The notes under the pieces are model-generated. The model saw only the letters and a program-made list of their open reading frames with translations, searched no databases and was not told the origin of the DNA. Of a stretch of 64,000 nucleotides of DNA, positions 1 to 12,262 are shown piece after piece (position 1 is the stretch's first letter; the number at the start of each line of letters is the position of its first letter). The position numbers and the translations under genes were made by a program. Where the stretch lies: contig NW_026970972.1 of NCBI RefSeq assembly GCF_963678635.1, positions 1 to 64,000 of the forward strand. The letters are read 5' to 3'. This DNA comes from Symsagittifera roscoffensis (lineage: Eukaryota > Xenacoelomorpha > Acoela > Convolutidae).

Positions 1-621
1 TTTTTTCAAGACAATCCATTCACATTTGAAGAAAGACATGCACGATTGTCCGATCCACTAGAGCCAGTAATTCGCGAAGCATCGCTGAGCGAACCACAAT
101 ACAAACCAGTATATAATATACACCCACCTCTCCAACAAGATCTTAATAGAGCAAGACACCAAAGTCAAAACCAAAACACACTCGAATAAAACCGACAAAT
201 TATTCATCCAAGACGAAATAGAAATTTGCAAAACCCCAGAAATCAATTCAACATACCTCATACACCAACAACAAATCCTGTAGACATTTCTAGTAGCACA
301 ATTCAAAGTACACCACAGACTCCAACACAACAAAACACATCGAAACTTGCCTCAAATTATTTAGGTTCAACCCCTACAACTGAACAAATCAGAGAAAACC
401 CTTTTAATCACCCAGCTACTACAGAACATCTCCCTTATCGGATGACACAAGTTTTTTCTCAAGGAGAACCAAATTTAGTGAACGATCCAATAGACGTCTC
501 ATCTGACACATCTTTGTCACTATCTGAAACTCTTTCACTCCCTTCAACCCCTTCTTTAACTCAAATTTTACAAACACCATTTCCCTCCAAATTTTCCTTC
601 AAATCTCAACGCCAGATATAG
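1..621 (+). pseudogene. Pro/Thr/Gln-rich segment of the env-bearing fossil
   Basis: This is low-complexity protein-like sequence with runs of Thr, Pro, Gln and Ser. It carries two similar short motifs, QDNPFTF near the left edge and RENPFNHP around position 395; a third relative, NNDPFAN, sits near 4,640 in the second such segment. A repeated Asn-Pro-Phe-type motif suggests a disordered region made of degenerate modules. Function is unknown. It lies upstream of the envelope-like segment and belongs to the same decayed element. Confidence 0.35.
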
Positions 622-1463
622 AGAAACTTCAACAAATAACATACAACTACGATTAGATTGGAATATAATTGTAGCACCCCTCCATTGTTTGGTCAACATC
701 ACGAAAGTAACAGATTACACAACTGGGCACTGAACAGATAACAATATCGACAAGATATCCACAAAGATATTCAAGAACATAATATACAAATACTCACGCA
801 AGATAATCTGACAATCAAATTTGAAATTACAGTAAGACTAAATAAATTAATTCATCATCCCTTATCCCTACCCCCCCCCCGATTATAACAGCCCGATCTT
901 TACATCCCCCATTTATAACTACAGAAATCATCTACTAATACGATAGATACACAAAAAAGACAATTGGTTATACCACTTTTTATAATCCATATTCAGAACT
1001 ATCATACACATGTATCTTCTAAAAATAAAAATTTTTCAGACCCCCTTTATTTTTCAACTTCTCAAAACCCGATCATAACAATCCTTCCCCCCGAACAGGA
1101 CCCCAGGAGTTACCAGTCACACATTATGACTGTGAGGAAAATGAACAAAAAACATTACACAAAGATGCAGTAAGCCAAGTCACTCAATGTGAATCCGAAC
1201 CACAACTAATCGAAACAACTAACATAATAGCAACACTTCACTCAAAAGCACAAGCTACAACGCTAACAGGATATAAGTTTACAGCGATATCTTCCGAAAA
1301 GAAAGTAAATTGTTCCCAAGTCTCAAACGGAAACAAAAACAGACTAGATCATGAGTTTTTCTACCAAAGTAACATCGAAAGACTTTCACACCTCAGCCCT
1401 GACGATTGCAAAAACAAACCTAAGCAATTAAAAATCACATCAAACAAAGGCACAACCAGAAAA

Positions 1464-2999
1464 TTGGTCAACTTTCAAGTTTTTCCGGATTCCGCACATC
1501 AAGCCGAACTTGAAAGATACCAAGGTAATATGAAACTAGATGACAAATTTACCTTCCACGGAGCACATGAAAGATTAAATTACGATCTCAATGACAAAAA
1601 TTGGATACCACACTTTGGAAAAAACACCCGTTCAAACTGTAAAGCAGATACAAAAATAAAGGATACCAAGAAATAATGTTTTTCGATTGGAAAATACAAC
1701 TTGAAAAAGTACAACTAACACGTGATTTAAAAGATGACACTATAATTTATCAAGGAATCGGACTTCCTTGCAAAAAAGACCAAAAACACTGCAATTCTAC
1801 TACACGCACACAAGCAATAATTAATTGTTTGGTTCCCCGAAGACACCTGTACCTCATTTCAAGTAGCAAAAATACACGCCAGAATGATAAATTTTCTCCA
1901 AAAGTATTTTATTGAATCAATGCTGTTTGAAGATGTAAATCCTGATCAATTCAGACATAGTCATTAAAGATTTAGAAACATTCATAATATACAAAATAAA
2001 TTGACACCTTTCCAAATATACCCAGAAACGGAACTTGCATGTAAATATACCAAATCACTTTACAAAACACAATACTCAGAAATTTTTGTCGAATACAAAG
2101 AAGGTTTCGAAATGAATACAGGAAAATTAATTATACATCCCATGCCTACATCTCCTTCAACCACTGACAAAACTCATATATCACAGTACAACTTCTAAAA
2201 AATACAGGTAGAATTGGTGGATAATTAAAACCAAAAGACGAAGACAGTACACGCTTACAAAAATTGTCACTCATGAACAACACTCGTTTTGGCGCAACTC
2301 ACTATGACATACATTTTCAAATGAAATTAAACTACGCAATAAGTAGAGTCTTTCACGAAATGTCTTCGACAGAACTTGAAACACTCAATCAACTATGCGA
2401 ACTTGAACGCACACCAATTTTACAATCACTTGCACTAGCAGTACTTAAAATCCCTTATGCAGAATAGTGAATGTCAGGAAACAGATCAATTTTTATTGAA
2501 TACGAAGAAAATATATTTTGGATTTACACGTGCACCAAAAAAAGAATCATCCTTATATGTTTTTGAAGACAAAAGATGCTATAAAAGAAACCCAAAATTT
2601 TACAACAAAAAAATACATTTTATTGATACACTCTCCCGAAGAACTTAATTTTGAGATGCAGCAGTCCCATTTGGATCAAAAAATAGCCGCAATGAAGTAC
2701 AATTAAATCCTGACGAAGATAAATACTACCTTCTCACACCATATCCTACACTTAGGCAACCACTCACCAGAAAGCATTAGAGCTATTGCTCGTTACCCCA
2801 ATATCGATTTACAATCAATCGGCATATACTCTAAATCGGACATTCAACATCACATACGAACACAAAAATTTCAAGAAATACTCATAAAAAAGGACACAAT
2901 ACAACTACAATCCATAGATCAAAACCTACGCAAACTTGGAGAAACAGCAGGCTTTACCGAAATATACGCACAAGACTATAGCGGATATTTAAAGATATA
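1464..2999 (+). pseudogene. Envelope-glycoprotein-like remnant
   Basis: Protein-like segments here carry scattered cysteines and short stretches that recall the ectodomain of Env proteins of invertebrate Ty3/Gypsy-type elements, such as CELERTPILQSLALA near 2,397-2,440. The last part, around 2,860-2,990, has heptad-like spacing of hydrophobic residues, as expected for a coiled coil ahead of a membrane anchor. This is a fossil with several breaks. The Env label comes from remembered family patterns; a profile search of the individual segments would confirm or remove it. Confidence 0.4.
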
Positions 3000-3129
3000 A
3001 AAGATTACATTTACTTAAATGGCGGAAAATACAGACCACGAGATATATCACCATTAAAAATTTTCAGTTTTGTGAATTTGAAAAACGATCTTCTTGCCTT
3101 TCTAGGATGGCCCTTAAGATAGACAATAA

Positions 3130-3400
3130 TATATGCAATGTTTAACTTTCTTGGATTTTTTTCGCTCTGTTAAAAAGAATCTACAATACATGCGCATAAC
3201 ACACACAAGTAAACAAACAAGCAAGCGTAGCACGCATACTTTTCGCAGGGTTTTTTGGAATATTTTCTACATCAATCAGTAAAAAAAATTTTAGATGCTC
3301 AAATAAAAGAAGACAATGCCAAGCTATCAACAACACCAAACACATATGACCAATCACGAAATGATACAAACACAACGCCTACAGCACCATAATCACAAAA
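3130..3400 (+). pseudogene. Hydrophobic segment and tail of the Env-like remnant
   Basis: A hydrophobic stretch (VARILFAGFFGIFSTSIS, about 3,226-3,279) follows the coiled-coil-like part and is in turn followed by a polar, Asn/Thr-rich tail. The order ectodomain, membrane segment, short tail fits an envelope protein. Part of the same fossil element. Confidence 0.3.
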
Positions 3401-3425
3401 CCTGAACGATAACGATCCCCTATTA

Positions 3426-5146
3426 TTGGTACCGCATTTCAGAATTATCGCCCTAACAGACCTCATAACTTCGAGTTCTAATTATCAACAAAGCCGGATT
3501 CGACACATAATAACCCAACAACCCAGTATAGAAGACACATACGAACAAATTATAGAACAACCACATACCACTAATTTTGTCCTCAGAACAACCATCTTTT
3601 TAGCCCGCGATGAGCCGCCAAGTTGGATCCCTCCATCGATCAATTTCCCACCCAGCCAACCTCCAGAACAACCTTCCCATCATCCCACTTTTTGCTTTCC
3701 CCCACCTCAATCACCTCTCCATGACACTTCATCCAGCATGGAATCAGACACTAATTCTAACACAACAGTATATAACACTATCTCCTAATTCAATAACTCC
3801 GATATCGAAACATCCGACAAATTTGCCAACTCTGAACCCAGCCCAACTGCATTTTCTCAACCTCCCTTTCAACCTATTCATTCCCAGGTCAAAATTGAAA
3901 CCCCTTACCCTTCCTTTCCCATTTCAAATGTGACACCCATATATTTCCCTCTAACCAGTGAACTACCCGATAACAACGACTCAGAGAACACACAAATATC
4001 ACACAAGCTTGGTAACTTTATCACACTGCAACAACAATTGCAATACCCTCTAACACTAACTATTCACCAACTCTCACAATCTATAATATCATCCAACCCA
4101 TCATCCCCAACTCCCTCATCACATTGTAACCCTTCACAAAACCCGACTCCCTTTTCAACCCCATCCTCCAGTACAACCAGAGCTTATTGAACCTTCAAAG
4201 AAAATTCCCAAATACTCCATTCCCATGTAACCCAGGAACATCCATAACTTTTGTCAATCATCCACTTCACACTAATACCATATAATTTCTCCAAACATGC
4301 CTACCCTTTTTCCCACAATACAAATACTTCCATTCAGAACCCAATGATGAGAAACCCAGTTATGTAAACGAGAACGTATTATACCCTACACTTTCATGGA
4401 CATCAAACTCTCACTTTACTAATCAACTATCACTGCCCTCATATAACACCCCTTATGACAATGAAGTGTGCAGCACCCAATTTTATCTTCTAACAACCTC
4501 ACTAACCCCAAAACAATTCACACGAATAGGATACAGAGAATCATTAATCAAATTCACTGCACCTAAAGCTAATGATTATTCTATCGACTATTACGATCAT
4601 ATCATCAAACGACATAACGAAGACATCTTTCTAAACAACGACCCATTTGCTAACCCCCAACTAACAGAAAATTTTTTCATCAAAACCCCATACACTTTCA
4701 CCCTCAACATCTTAAATGAAAAATACGACACCGTCATCTCAGCAGCACTCCCTGGTATTCATGCGTATGCGTCATATTTTAACAAATTTAACCTTTTTTC
4801 TCTAACTTTTCATTTCCTCACAACCAAAGAACGTGATCTACACTTCTCACCCGATGTCTAGTTACGAACTACACAAACACACATGTACACTTACTCTCAG
4901 TTCATTCAACACCATTACACTCTCAATACCCTAGCACGACAACCTCACCATAGATATCAAGACTTTAATTCTAAATACACATCATCAGTTTTTCTTAATT
5001 TCACCTATTGTATTAAAGACACTAATTTAAAAGGCAACCTCCGAAATCGCGATCCCATCAACCAGATGTATATCTTCTGTCCCCAAACCAAACTCCTAAA
5101 CGTAGCTAAACGTAGACGAATCCCGCCCACTAATCGTCCCTTGTGA
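3426..5146 (+). pseudogene. Second Pro/Ser/Thr-rich coding remnant of the fossil
   Basis: Three successive protein-like stretches (3,426-3,788, 3,930-4,190 and 4,466-4,861) are rich in Pro, Ser, Thr and Asn, and a fourth lies at 4,883-5,146. The 4,466-4,861 stretch is the least repetitive and contains the NNDPFAN motif shared with the left edge of the window. No known domain was recognised. It lies downstream of the Env-like part, so it may be an extra 3' gene of the element or the start of another copy. Broken in several places. Confidence 0.3.
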
Positions 5147-7046
5147 ATTCCTCCAGCCCGTTGAAGTCCCAATCCTAGAATTCATATATAACACTTGCTA
5201 TAATCATAAACTCTATAACCTTATTCAAAACACACCGTATGAACTACCACCTAGCACTGAAGAGCACAGCATCATTAAAGCACTCGAAATATTTTGGCAA
5301 CTTCTGCAAACTAAACACATCATTCGTTTGCTAGCAAAATTACTAACCTCATCTGATATCATCCACGAAGTTTTTCTCCATGGCTTCTTTTTTGACAATT
5401 AGGTAATATGAAGTCAATAATTTACATATAAATTCGAACAATACTAACCATTCTTATTGAATGTTTTCTTTTTTTCTTCATAGGCACAATCAACAATCAT
5501 CTACAAAACAAAAAGCAAAATAAAAAACCGAAATTCTTTATCAATTCATAAATTTATATTAACCTATTCAATAATAGAAGCAATAAAACTATCCCGTACA
5601 AAGCAGTAAACTGTTATTCAAATTTTTTTCCCTAAAGTAGGAAATATTCATACAGTTGAAATTAAATTATTAAATTCAACCCCCAAATCAAGCAGTCTTC
5701 ATAGTTTTAAAGTAGTAAATTAATAAAAACTGTTCATAAATTGCAATAAGCAGTACTAACTTTTTCCAATACGCTTCTTCATATTCACTCGCCCAAAAGT
5801 TCTGTCCACAATCGCACAACTCGCCCACAGAGAATTGCTTAAAATAATGAATTTAAGTTTTAAATTTCACTGATAACAACACTAACAAGTTTTAACACAA
5901 TTGAAACTTTCCTTTAACCCGGTTGGAGAGCATGATTAAGAAAAAAAACCACGGTACCCAGACTGGATTAAAATCAGCTTAGAACTGGATAAATTATTCT
6001 TTTGAAGACTACTTTTAAATCTGAACACAAAAGAACATAACACCAAAAAGTCGAAAGACAAAACCAAGACTTTGATCTTTGTTTTTTAAGAAAAAGATAT
6101 AACTAAGATAGCAAAAGAAAAGAACAGTAAAAAAACATGAAAGGTTGAACTAAAACAGGACCCTCCAAAAAGAGAGCATGAAATTATACCCTCACTTCTG
6201 GCCTAACCCACCAGAAGAGGACGTCAGAGCATGCTCTAAGGCCAACCTCACCCACCGCGCTACATCCACGCTTTGTGACAACCACGACTCTATTTTTGAC
6301 GAGAGTTACTCAAGTGTGAGTAGCTCTTAAAATTAATCGAACTAAATAGCAACGCTTCTGCAATAAAAACTAATACAAGATCATGACTAAAAAACAAGAT
6401 TAACAAAGATTTATATATGTAACTAATACAATTCAATATATAGATAATATACAGCCCAGAGACGAGCAGCAAGGATCCTGACAACCCAATCACACTCCAA
6501 TTACGGAATGGCAAACCCACCTGACATGTTGCCTACAATTACTACACTCAATGGATTTAAAGTACGACTTGGCATCGAAGCAAAGGAAACCCATTGCAAC
6601 AGAACAATGGCCATCTCGATGTTCAATTATACGCACAGATCCATGTCAGCTAGCACTTCATCCAAAGTCGAACTACATGCCACATCCGAACAAGATTGAG
6701 AATAGCAAAATAGAATAGCAATGTTCCTATTCTCTAAAATCAACCAGATCAACACTCATCACAACCGATCAGAAACCATAATACGATCTCCCGAAACTAT
6801 CGTGATAACATCTCTTCTTCCAAATCCGAAAAAAGAATATGCTCGCATCCTCTAAAGAAAAATACCATAACCCATCGTACACCACAATAGAACATTGGAA
6901 AACTAAAACTCTCTAAACCCCGGATGGGTGGAACCATATCTAAACTATAATTTATCATTGGTTATTTTTATGATATTTTATCTCTATAAAATATTAAATA
7001 CTAACCAATCATACTCCATTAAACTAACAACCTATTTTTTTGTTAA
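5147..7046. other. Non-coding stretch, possible 3' region of the env fossil
   Basis: No convincing gene. The left part keeps the A/C bias of the fossil. The stretch 6,170-6,290 is GC-richer and repeats 'AGAGCATG' at 6,172 and 6,226 and 'CCTCAC' at several points. This could be the untranslated 3' part or LTR of the element, but I could not find a second copy inside the window to prove LTR ends. Confidence 0.3.
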
Positions 7047-7074
7047 GTGTTGAAACTACTTGTAGTTTCAACAC
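7047..7074. repeat. Perfect 13-bp inverted repeat with 2-nt loop
   Basis: GTGTTGAAACTAC, then TT, then GTAGTTTCAACAC. All 13 pairs match. The arms read TG at one side and CA at the other, like two LTR-type ends placed back to back. It lies just right of the env fossil. It could also be a simple hairpin. Confidence 0.75.
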
Positions 7075-8393
7075 CAGAACAATTTGAATTTAACTTAGAA
7101 TACAGTTGTTCTAATTCTGGAAATAACGCGCGCAAACCGGTGTACACTAGATCTATTGAAACTAGGAGATATAGGAGTAAGATTAAGATTGGTATTAGAC
7201 TATTAAGTTACACAAATCTATCGGCCGAAAATAAGATAGCGTGACGTGCAGACGGTATACCCTATCCAAAATTACTCTATGAGTATAGTAAACAATACAT
7301 TACTCAAACTGCTAAAAACAATTGGTCTGAACTAAGATATTTTGTACGTTTCGCAACAGTGTATTTTCGGCTGTTCTCAGTTCTGCTATCTGATTTTCAT
7401 TTGCCGCTGAAAAACTGAACGTGACACGTACAATTCAAAACTTTGATAAATAAAATTCAGATCGAAAACTCCCAGTGAAATGACTTATTAAATACAGAGT
7501 CTTTATTCATAAGCAAAACAAAAGCACGGATTCTATACCTGGTCAACTGCAAACTCCCTGGATTTGCTTCTGGAATGGCTAATATTTATTCATCAAACTC
7601 ATAAATTCAGGCAATTTTATCAGTTTGATCATTCAAACCGCCGCCCTAATGCTTGCCCTTTTAGCCATTGTTAACAGAATCTGCAACCAAACAAAACATT
7701 AAAAGATTTTACTCCGGTTACGAACCTGTGACCGGTGATTCACAGATCCAAATTTAACAAATCTGCATGATCCAAACTACACAATTAGACCTCGTAATGA
7801 CACAATGGCAATCTGACAAAGTGAACAAAAAAATAATTGGAAAAAGTCAACCATAAAAAAATCAAAGCGGATATTGGGAAGAAAACAGCCAAAATTTGCA
7901 AATTAAGCGTAGAGGCGTCAAGAAAAAATAAGAAAAAACGTGACTGTTTCACCATCTTCTCTACAGAAAAAATATATATTTTCAATTTTGCTAACCTTTT
8001 GCAATTAACTTTGGTCCTCATATGAAACATTGTGAAATCAGGCATAGATGTATCTTAAAACTGGTATACGAAGGTTTGGCTCTTTTTCAAACTCCCGTTC
8101 CGCATGAAAAAAAGGTTTTTCATAGCTTAGTTAGCTCTCATGCCAATTTGTTCAAATTAACGTTAAAAAATTGGCATGTGACTAGTTAAAATAGTGAAAA
8201 ATTTTTTCAAAAGTTTATGTACCAAAAATGTATAAAAATTGTTAGAATTGTTTTTTTGTCAAATTGTCGTATGAAAAAATTACTGTAAGAACAAATTGCT
8301 GCAAAAACTATTAAAAAACACTAGGAGGCTGGGAAAGTAAAAAAGAGCCAAAATTTTCTTTTTTCCGACCTTAAAACCTTTTATCTTTTTAGT
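7075..8393. other. AT-rich region without a recognisable gene
   Basis: A second imperfect hairpin (CCAGAACAA near 7,074 with TTGTTCTAATTCTGG near 7,110) follows the palindrome. Around 7,715-7,745 a stretch reads like a weak tRNA B box (GGTTACGAACC) but no tRNA fold is visible. The rest shows no gene-like sequence. Confidence 0.4.
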
Positions 8394-8568
8394 CTATTTA
8401 ATGGTCCAAAACATTGGAAACGATCCTGTCAATTCAACAGTATCCACTTGAAGCACCACTTGTGCGTAGCCAGTCCAGAAATTCCCGTCGTATCCCACGT
8501 TCTGTCTCAAGTACATGCTGACCGTTTTGTGTTCTGCCAGAGACTTTGGCTGGAAGAGTTGTGCGGAC
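8394..8568 (-). pseudogene. C-type-lectin-like domain exon (orphan)
   Basis: On the minus strand a pyrimidine-rich tract and CAG at 8,569-8,571 precede an open stretch reading AQLFQPKSLAEHKTVSMYL, then NFWTGYAQV, and ending at a stop at 8,394. This matches the middle of C-type lectin-like domains: the [A/R]-L-F-x-P-[K/R]-S-x-x-E-x-x-x-V helix followed by the F-W-[T/I]-G strand. The later domain cysteines are not in this stretch, so it would be one exon of several or a fragment. The same reading frame stays open upstream into flanking repeat sequence to 8,900, so the CAG may not be the true exon edge. A first exon of the same kind lies 42.5 kb away on the same strand (51,076-51,268), but the codon phases do not join as I read them. 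Either relic or part of a repeat-filled gene. Confidence 0.5.
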
Positions 8569-8584
8569 CTGAGAAAAAAACTAT

Positions 8585-8990
8585 ATTTTCTCCATTTTCG
8601 GTTTTTTTTTTCAAAAATGCTCAAAACTCCTATTTTTTGTATGGCATGCTTATTTAAGCCTTGATCAGTGTCGGGGTAATGAAAAACTGATATGTTGAAA
8701 TAATCATCTTTGAAAGCTTTTGCCAATCTTTGAAAACTTTTTTCAGTATATATTTTGTGTAAGATTCTTAGACAATTCAGGTCTTTACCAATGCATTGTA
8801 AATGCAAGACGATCAAACCTGTGGTTACTCTAGTTTTGAGTAAACCATAGTTTTTGTAAAAATAGTTATCAATCAATTTCCAAATCTGAAAAAAAAACAT
8901 TAATCATAGACTTTCCATGCAATTTTCTGTATTTATGGAAACGCATAAAAAGTGTATGACTAACATTTTTCCTTTATGAAAATTGGGCTT
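8585..8990. mobile_element. Diverged partial copy of the ~1-kb TIR element
   Basis: Sequence from about 8,600 to 8,960 matches 9,800-10,200 of the intact-looking copy: the AAAACTCC..TTTTGTATG block, the GCCTTGATCA block, the ATGCATT..AATGC block, and the ATCATAGAC.TTTCATGCAATTTTCTG block. It has lost one terminal region. This is non-autonomous with no transposase. Confidence 0.6.
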
Positions 8991-9189
8991 TTTTCCAGTC
9001 CCCCTTTCAATATCAAATTTGAAAAGCGAATTTAACGTTGTCAAAATGCAATTAAAATTGGCGGAGTGAACAAATTGACAACTGTGAACATTTGTTCTTC
9101 ACACTTTACAGCTTAACATCACGAATTTAGCCCTAATAACTCGTAAAACAAGCATAAAGCTCGGTAATTTGAAAGGATCGAACTGGAAA
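8991..9189. repeat. Tail of a further ~2-kb tandem unit, upstream of unit 1
   Basis: It matches 12,075-12,250 and 16,095-16,290: CAAATTTGAAAAG, the CTTCACACTTTACAGC block, and the end GGAACTGGAAA (here CGAACTGGAAA). The unit tail is interrupted by the TIR element at 9,190 and its last bases resume at 10,274 (GAGCAGAAAGTTG), in line with GAGCCGAAAGTTG in the other units. Confidence 0.65.
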
Positions 9190-10273
9190 CCCGGGTTGAC
9201 CTCCATAGACCAAAAATGCTACTCATACAATTCCATACACTTAATCTATGGAAAAATGCTGGTCATACAAATTTCATACATTTTTGCAAAATGAATTTAA
9301 TCGAATTTCAAAGGTGTTTTATAGTTGTTTTAGTATCGAAATTGGAATATCTTCATTGAAAAAAGGAAAAAAAATGGTATGAGAAAAAAATGCTACCCAT
9401 ACAATTTCTATGAATGGAAATTGTATGATTAGAATTTTTTTAAATTTTTTTTTTGTGAAAAAAAAAGCTTTGAACAATCAATTCCACTGCTTGCAAAACA
9501 TTTAAGCGTTTTTTGGGCTGCTACGACTGAAAACTTTGACTTTTTTTTCTGAAAAAAAACACTAGTCATACAATTTCCATATTCGGCTAGCATTTTCTTG
9601 ATGGCGACGACAAAAGTATTTTTGAAATTGCCCCCAAACATTTTTTGTGTTTTTTTTTTCAACAGAAAATTGATTTTCGTATTCAAACAAACAATTTTTG
9701 AAAAAAAAAGTTGCATGCAAATTTATATATTTTTTTGTGTATAACGTAGTCCTGGATATAATAATATTGGATTTTTTTTCCTGTTCTTTTCATAACTTTT
9801 TTTCAGAAAGGCTTAAAACTCCTCTTTTGTATGCCTTGATCAACGTCTGGTAATTTAAAAATTCGAATTTCAGAAATAATCATATTTGAAAATTATTGCC
9901 AAAATTTAAAAGTTCTTTACTTTCGTTATGTTATTTGTCTGAGACAGAAGCAACACATATCAGGCTGTTTCCAATGCATTTTTAATGCGAGACGGCCAAA
10001 CCGTTGGTTACTACGTTTGAGTAATCAAGGTTTATGTCATTTGTGTTCGGTTACGAACACAACCAAAAAATTTTGAGAAATTAAAATGCAAAAAAATCAA
10101 TAACTTTGGTTTATGGAAAAATGCTAGTTATACAATTTCCATATATGAAAAAAAAACACTAATCATAGACCTTTCATGCAATTTTCTGTACGTATGGAAT
10201 TGCATGGAAAATGTATGACTAGCATTTTTCCATATATGGAAATTGTATGACTAGTATTTTTGGTCATCCCGGG
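9190..10273. mobile_element. ~1.08-kb non-autonomous TIR element, copy 1
   Basis: The ends are CCCGGGTTGACC at the left and GGTCATCCCGGG at the right. Inside each end lies CCAAAAATGCTA or its complement, followed by TCATACAATT and CCAT motifs, so the terminal inverted repeats are long and subdivided. The interior is AT-rich with no coding capacity. A second copy lies in opposite orientation at 57,326-58,199 and a partial one at 8,585-8,990. It is inserted in the tail of a tandem unit, whose sequence continues on both sides. Superfamily unknown. Confidence 0.75.
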
Positions 10274-10285
10274 AAGGAGCAGAAA

Positions 10286-12262
10286 GTTGTATGACTAGCG
10301 GTTCACCGACAAAAGAGCTCGTACCAAAAGAGCGCGTAACAAAAGAGCCCACATTTAAGTACCATAAGAGCGCGTTTTAGTACCAAAGGAGTACCAGTTT
10401 ATTGACCAGCAAGTAACAGTACCAGCAATTAACTTAATGCTCTTATGGTACGCGCTCTTTTAGTACTTAATGTGCGCTCTTTGGGTACGCGCTCTTTTGG
10501 TATGCGCTCTTTTGTGTATGTACCGAACAGTTTTGCTGCCGTTACTTAACATCGCAACATCACGCATTTAACCATAACAACACGTGGAGCAACCATAAAA
10601 ATACAAATTTGATAGAAAGGGAAGTGGAAAAGAGTAGCCTTTTTTAAATAACCAAAAAATGTGAACAGAAAAATTACGTAGTCCGGGTTTCATAGTTTGC
10701 CGAAAAGTTACATAGTTTGCAGGTGCTCCGGGTTGTTCAAAAATGCTAGTCATTGTCCTGCTAACTTAATTTATGAAACTTTTCTGTTCATCTTGCTGAG
10801 GGAAAAGCTATGGGCTCCTTTTGCTTCACCCCACCCCACACGAGCATCAATTTGATAGTCTAACGAGTAGTTTTAAAAGGTTGATTATGCCGACCAAACA
10901 TGTTTGTCATGACCTAACAAATCTGCAAGTCAGTTTTCAAGACAATCGGAGGCTCTTTCCCAGTTTCCCAACACCCTCAAAAAATTACACATTAAAACTA
11001 TCCAAAAAATGATTCCCACGGCTTTTTCCATCTTTAAAATGCTGTACAAATTTGAGCTCTTTTTTCTTCTCCCCCCACTTCACAAAAACAAAAAAATTAT
11101 GGTGTAACGAGTGAATTTACCAGGTTTGATATGAAAACCAAATTTGTTTGTCCATAGCCTAATCAGTCTGTGTGTCAGTTTTTGTAACAATTAAACATTG
11201 TGAAATTTTTTTTATTGTTTTGGTAAAACTTTGCGGGGGGGGGGGGGGGGAAGGAAAAAGATCCTAAATTTGTTCACCTGGTGGACTACTGTTTCAATTT
11301 TGAACTCGTCAGCTAGCTAATACGTTTTTTTCTTGATTTTTCTGAGGCAATCCCTCCTGGTTTGGATTCCCCCTAGGATAAGATTAAGAAATGCTCTGCT
11401 TTCTCAGCGTGTGAGTAGAATTGACGATGGGAAAACACATTTTCTCTGGTTTTTTCTTCTCTGTTCAGAGACTGCTTGTCGTATGGGGTGGGAATTAAAG
11501 TAGTTTTTTGTCTCATTTTTCTGGATTTCTAATTGTTAAAAACTGCTAGTCATAAAATTTTCATGAATGAAAAATTTCTAAATTTACACCTTCCATATAT
11601 GAAAAAAGGCTAGTCATACGCTTTCCATATATGAAAAAATGCTTGTCATACAATTTCCATATATGAAAAAATACTAATCATAAACCTTTTATGCTATTTT
11701 CTGTACGTATGGAATTGCATGGAAAGTGTATGACTAGCATTTTTCCATATATGGAAATGGTATGACTAGCATTTTTGGTCAATCCGGGTATTCACGCTTA
11801 CACGTTTTAACGCAGTTTATAACATAAAAAGTTATTTAAAATTGTCTTCCATATATTGAAATTCAGTAAATATCAAAGTGGGCAACTGGAAAAGAGCCCA
11901 ATCGGACAATGTGAATAGTAATTTAAATTATAAAAACTACAGGTGGGGGGTAGGAAAATAGCCAAGCTATGATGTCAAAATTTTTCATCATTCTGTTGCT
12001 TCTAAAATGAGTTTCTATGGGCTACATTTAGATGGTGGGGCTCTTATGTGACCGACTGCACTTATCCCTTTTTTCAAATTTGAAAAGCTTATTTAAGGTT
12101 GTCATAATGCGATGAAATTTGGCGGGGTGAACAAATCAACAACGGTAAACAGACTTATTCTTCACACTTTACAGCGTAACATCAAGCGTTTAGCCGTAAT
12201 AAAACGTAAAACAAGCAGAAAGCGCGGTAATTTCAAAGGATGGAACTGGAAAAGAGCCGAAA
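10286..12262. repeat. ~2-kb tandem repeat, unit 1
   Basis: The unit starts at GTTGTATGACTAGCGG and runs to the next occurrence of that anchor. Sub-blocks in order: a stretch of short inverted AAAGAGCGCGTACC / GGTACGCGCTCTTT motifs (10,310-10,520), a CTCTTTT..CCCCAC block, a small TIR element (11,054-11,264), a CTTTCTCAGCGTGTGAG block, a cluster of GCTAGTCATAC..CCATATATG motifs (11,545-11,790), and a TTTACAGCGTAACATCA block ending GGAACTGGAAAAGAGCC. The same order recurs in units 2 and 3. No gene. Confidence 0.8.
11054..11264. mobile_element. Small MITE-like element (family Q) in unit 1
   Basis: It begins GAGCTCTTTTTTCTTC and ends GGAAGGAAAAAGATCC, an imperfect terminal inverted repeat of about 20 bp, and encloses about 170 bp of AT-rich sequence and a long G tract (11,234-11,250). 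Related copies occur in the other units and at 50.9-52.4 kb. Confidence 0.55.

Larger units (their letters stand above)
1..5146 (+). mobile_element. Fossil of an envelope-bearing LTR-type retroelement (coding part)
   Basis: The plus strand is rich in A and C and poor in G over the whole stretch, the kind of strand bias common in retroelement genomes. Many short protein-like segments lie on this strand, in order: a Pro/Thr/Gln-rich stretch, an envelope-glycoprotein-like stretch, a hydrophobic segment, and a second Pro/Ser/Thr-rich stretch. I saw no gag, protease, reverse transcriptase or integrase; these would lie to the left of the window if the element is Ty3/Gypsy-like. It is broken, with well over a dozen breaks, and looks old. 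The family assignment rests on remembered patterns of invertebrate env-carrying elements, not on a search. A decayed DNA virus or a host gene remnant is possible. Confidence 0.45.

Noticed and set aside
7700-7745. tRNA-like words (GGTTACGAACC, GTGACCGGTGATTCAC)
   Set aside because: No acceptor stem, D arm or anticodon arm can be drawn around them.
9429-9716. Minus-strand open stretch rich in Phe, Lys and Ser
   Set aside because: It lies wholly inside a TIR element, in homopolymer-rich DNA; the second copy at 57.8-58.0 kb does not keep it open.
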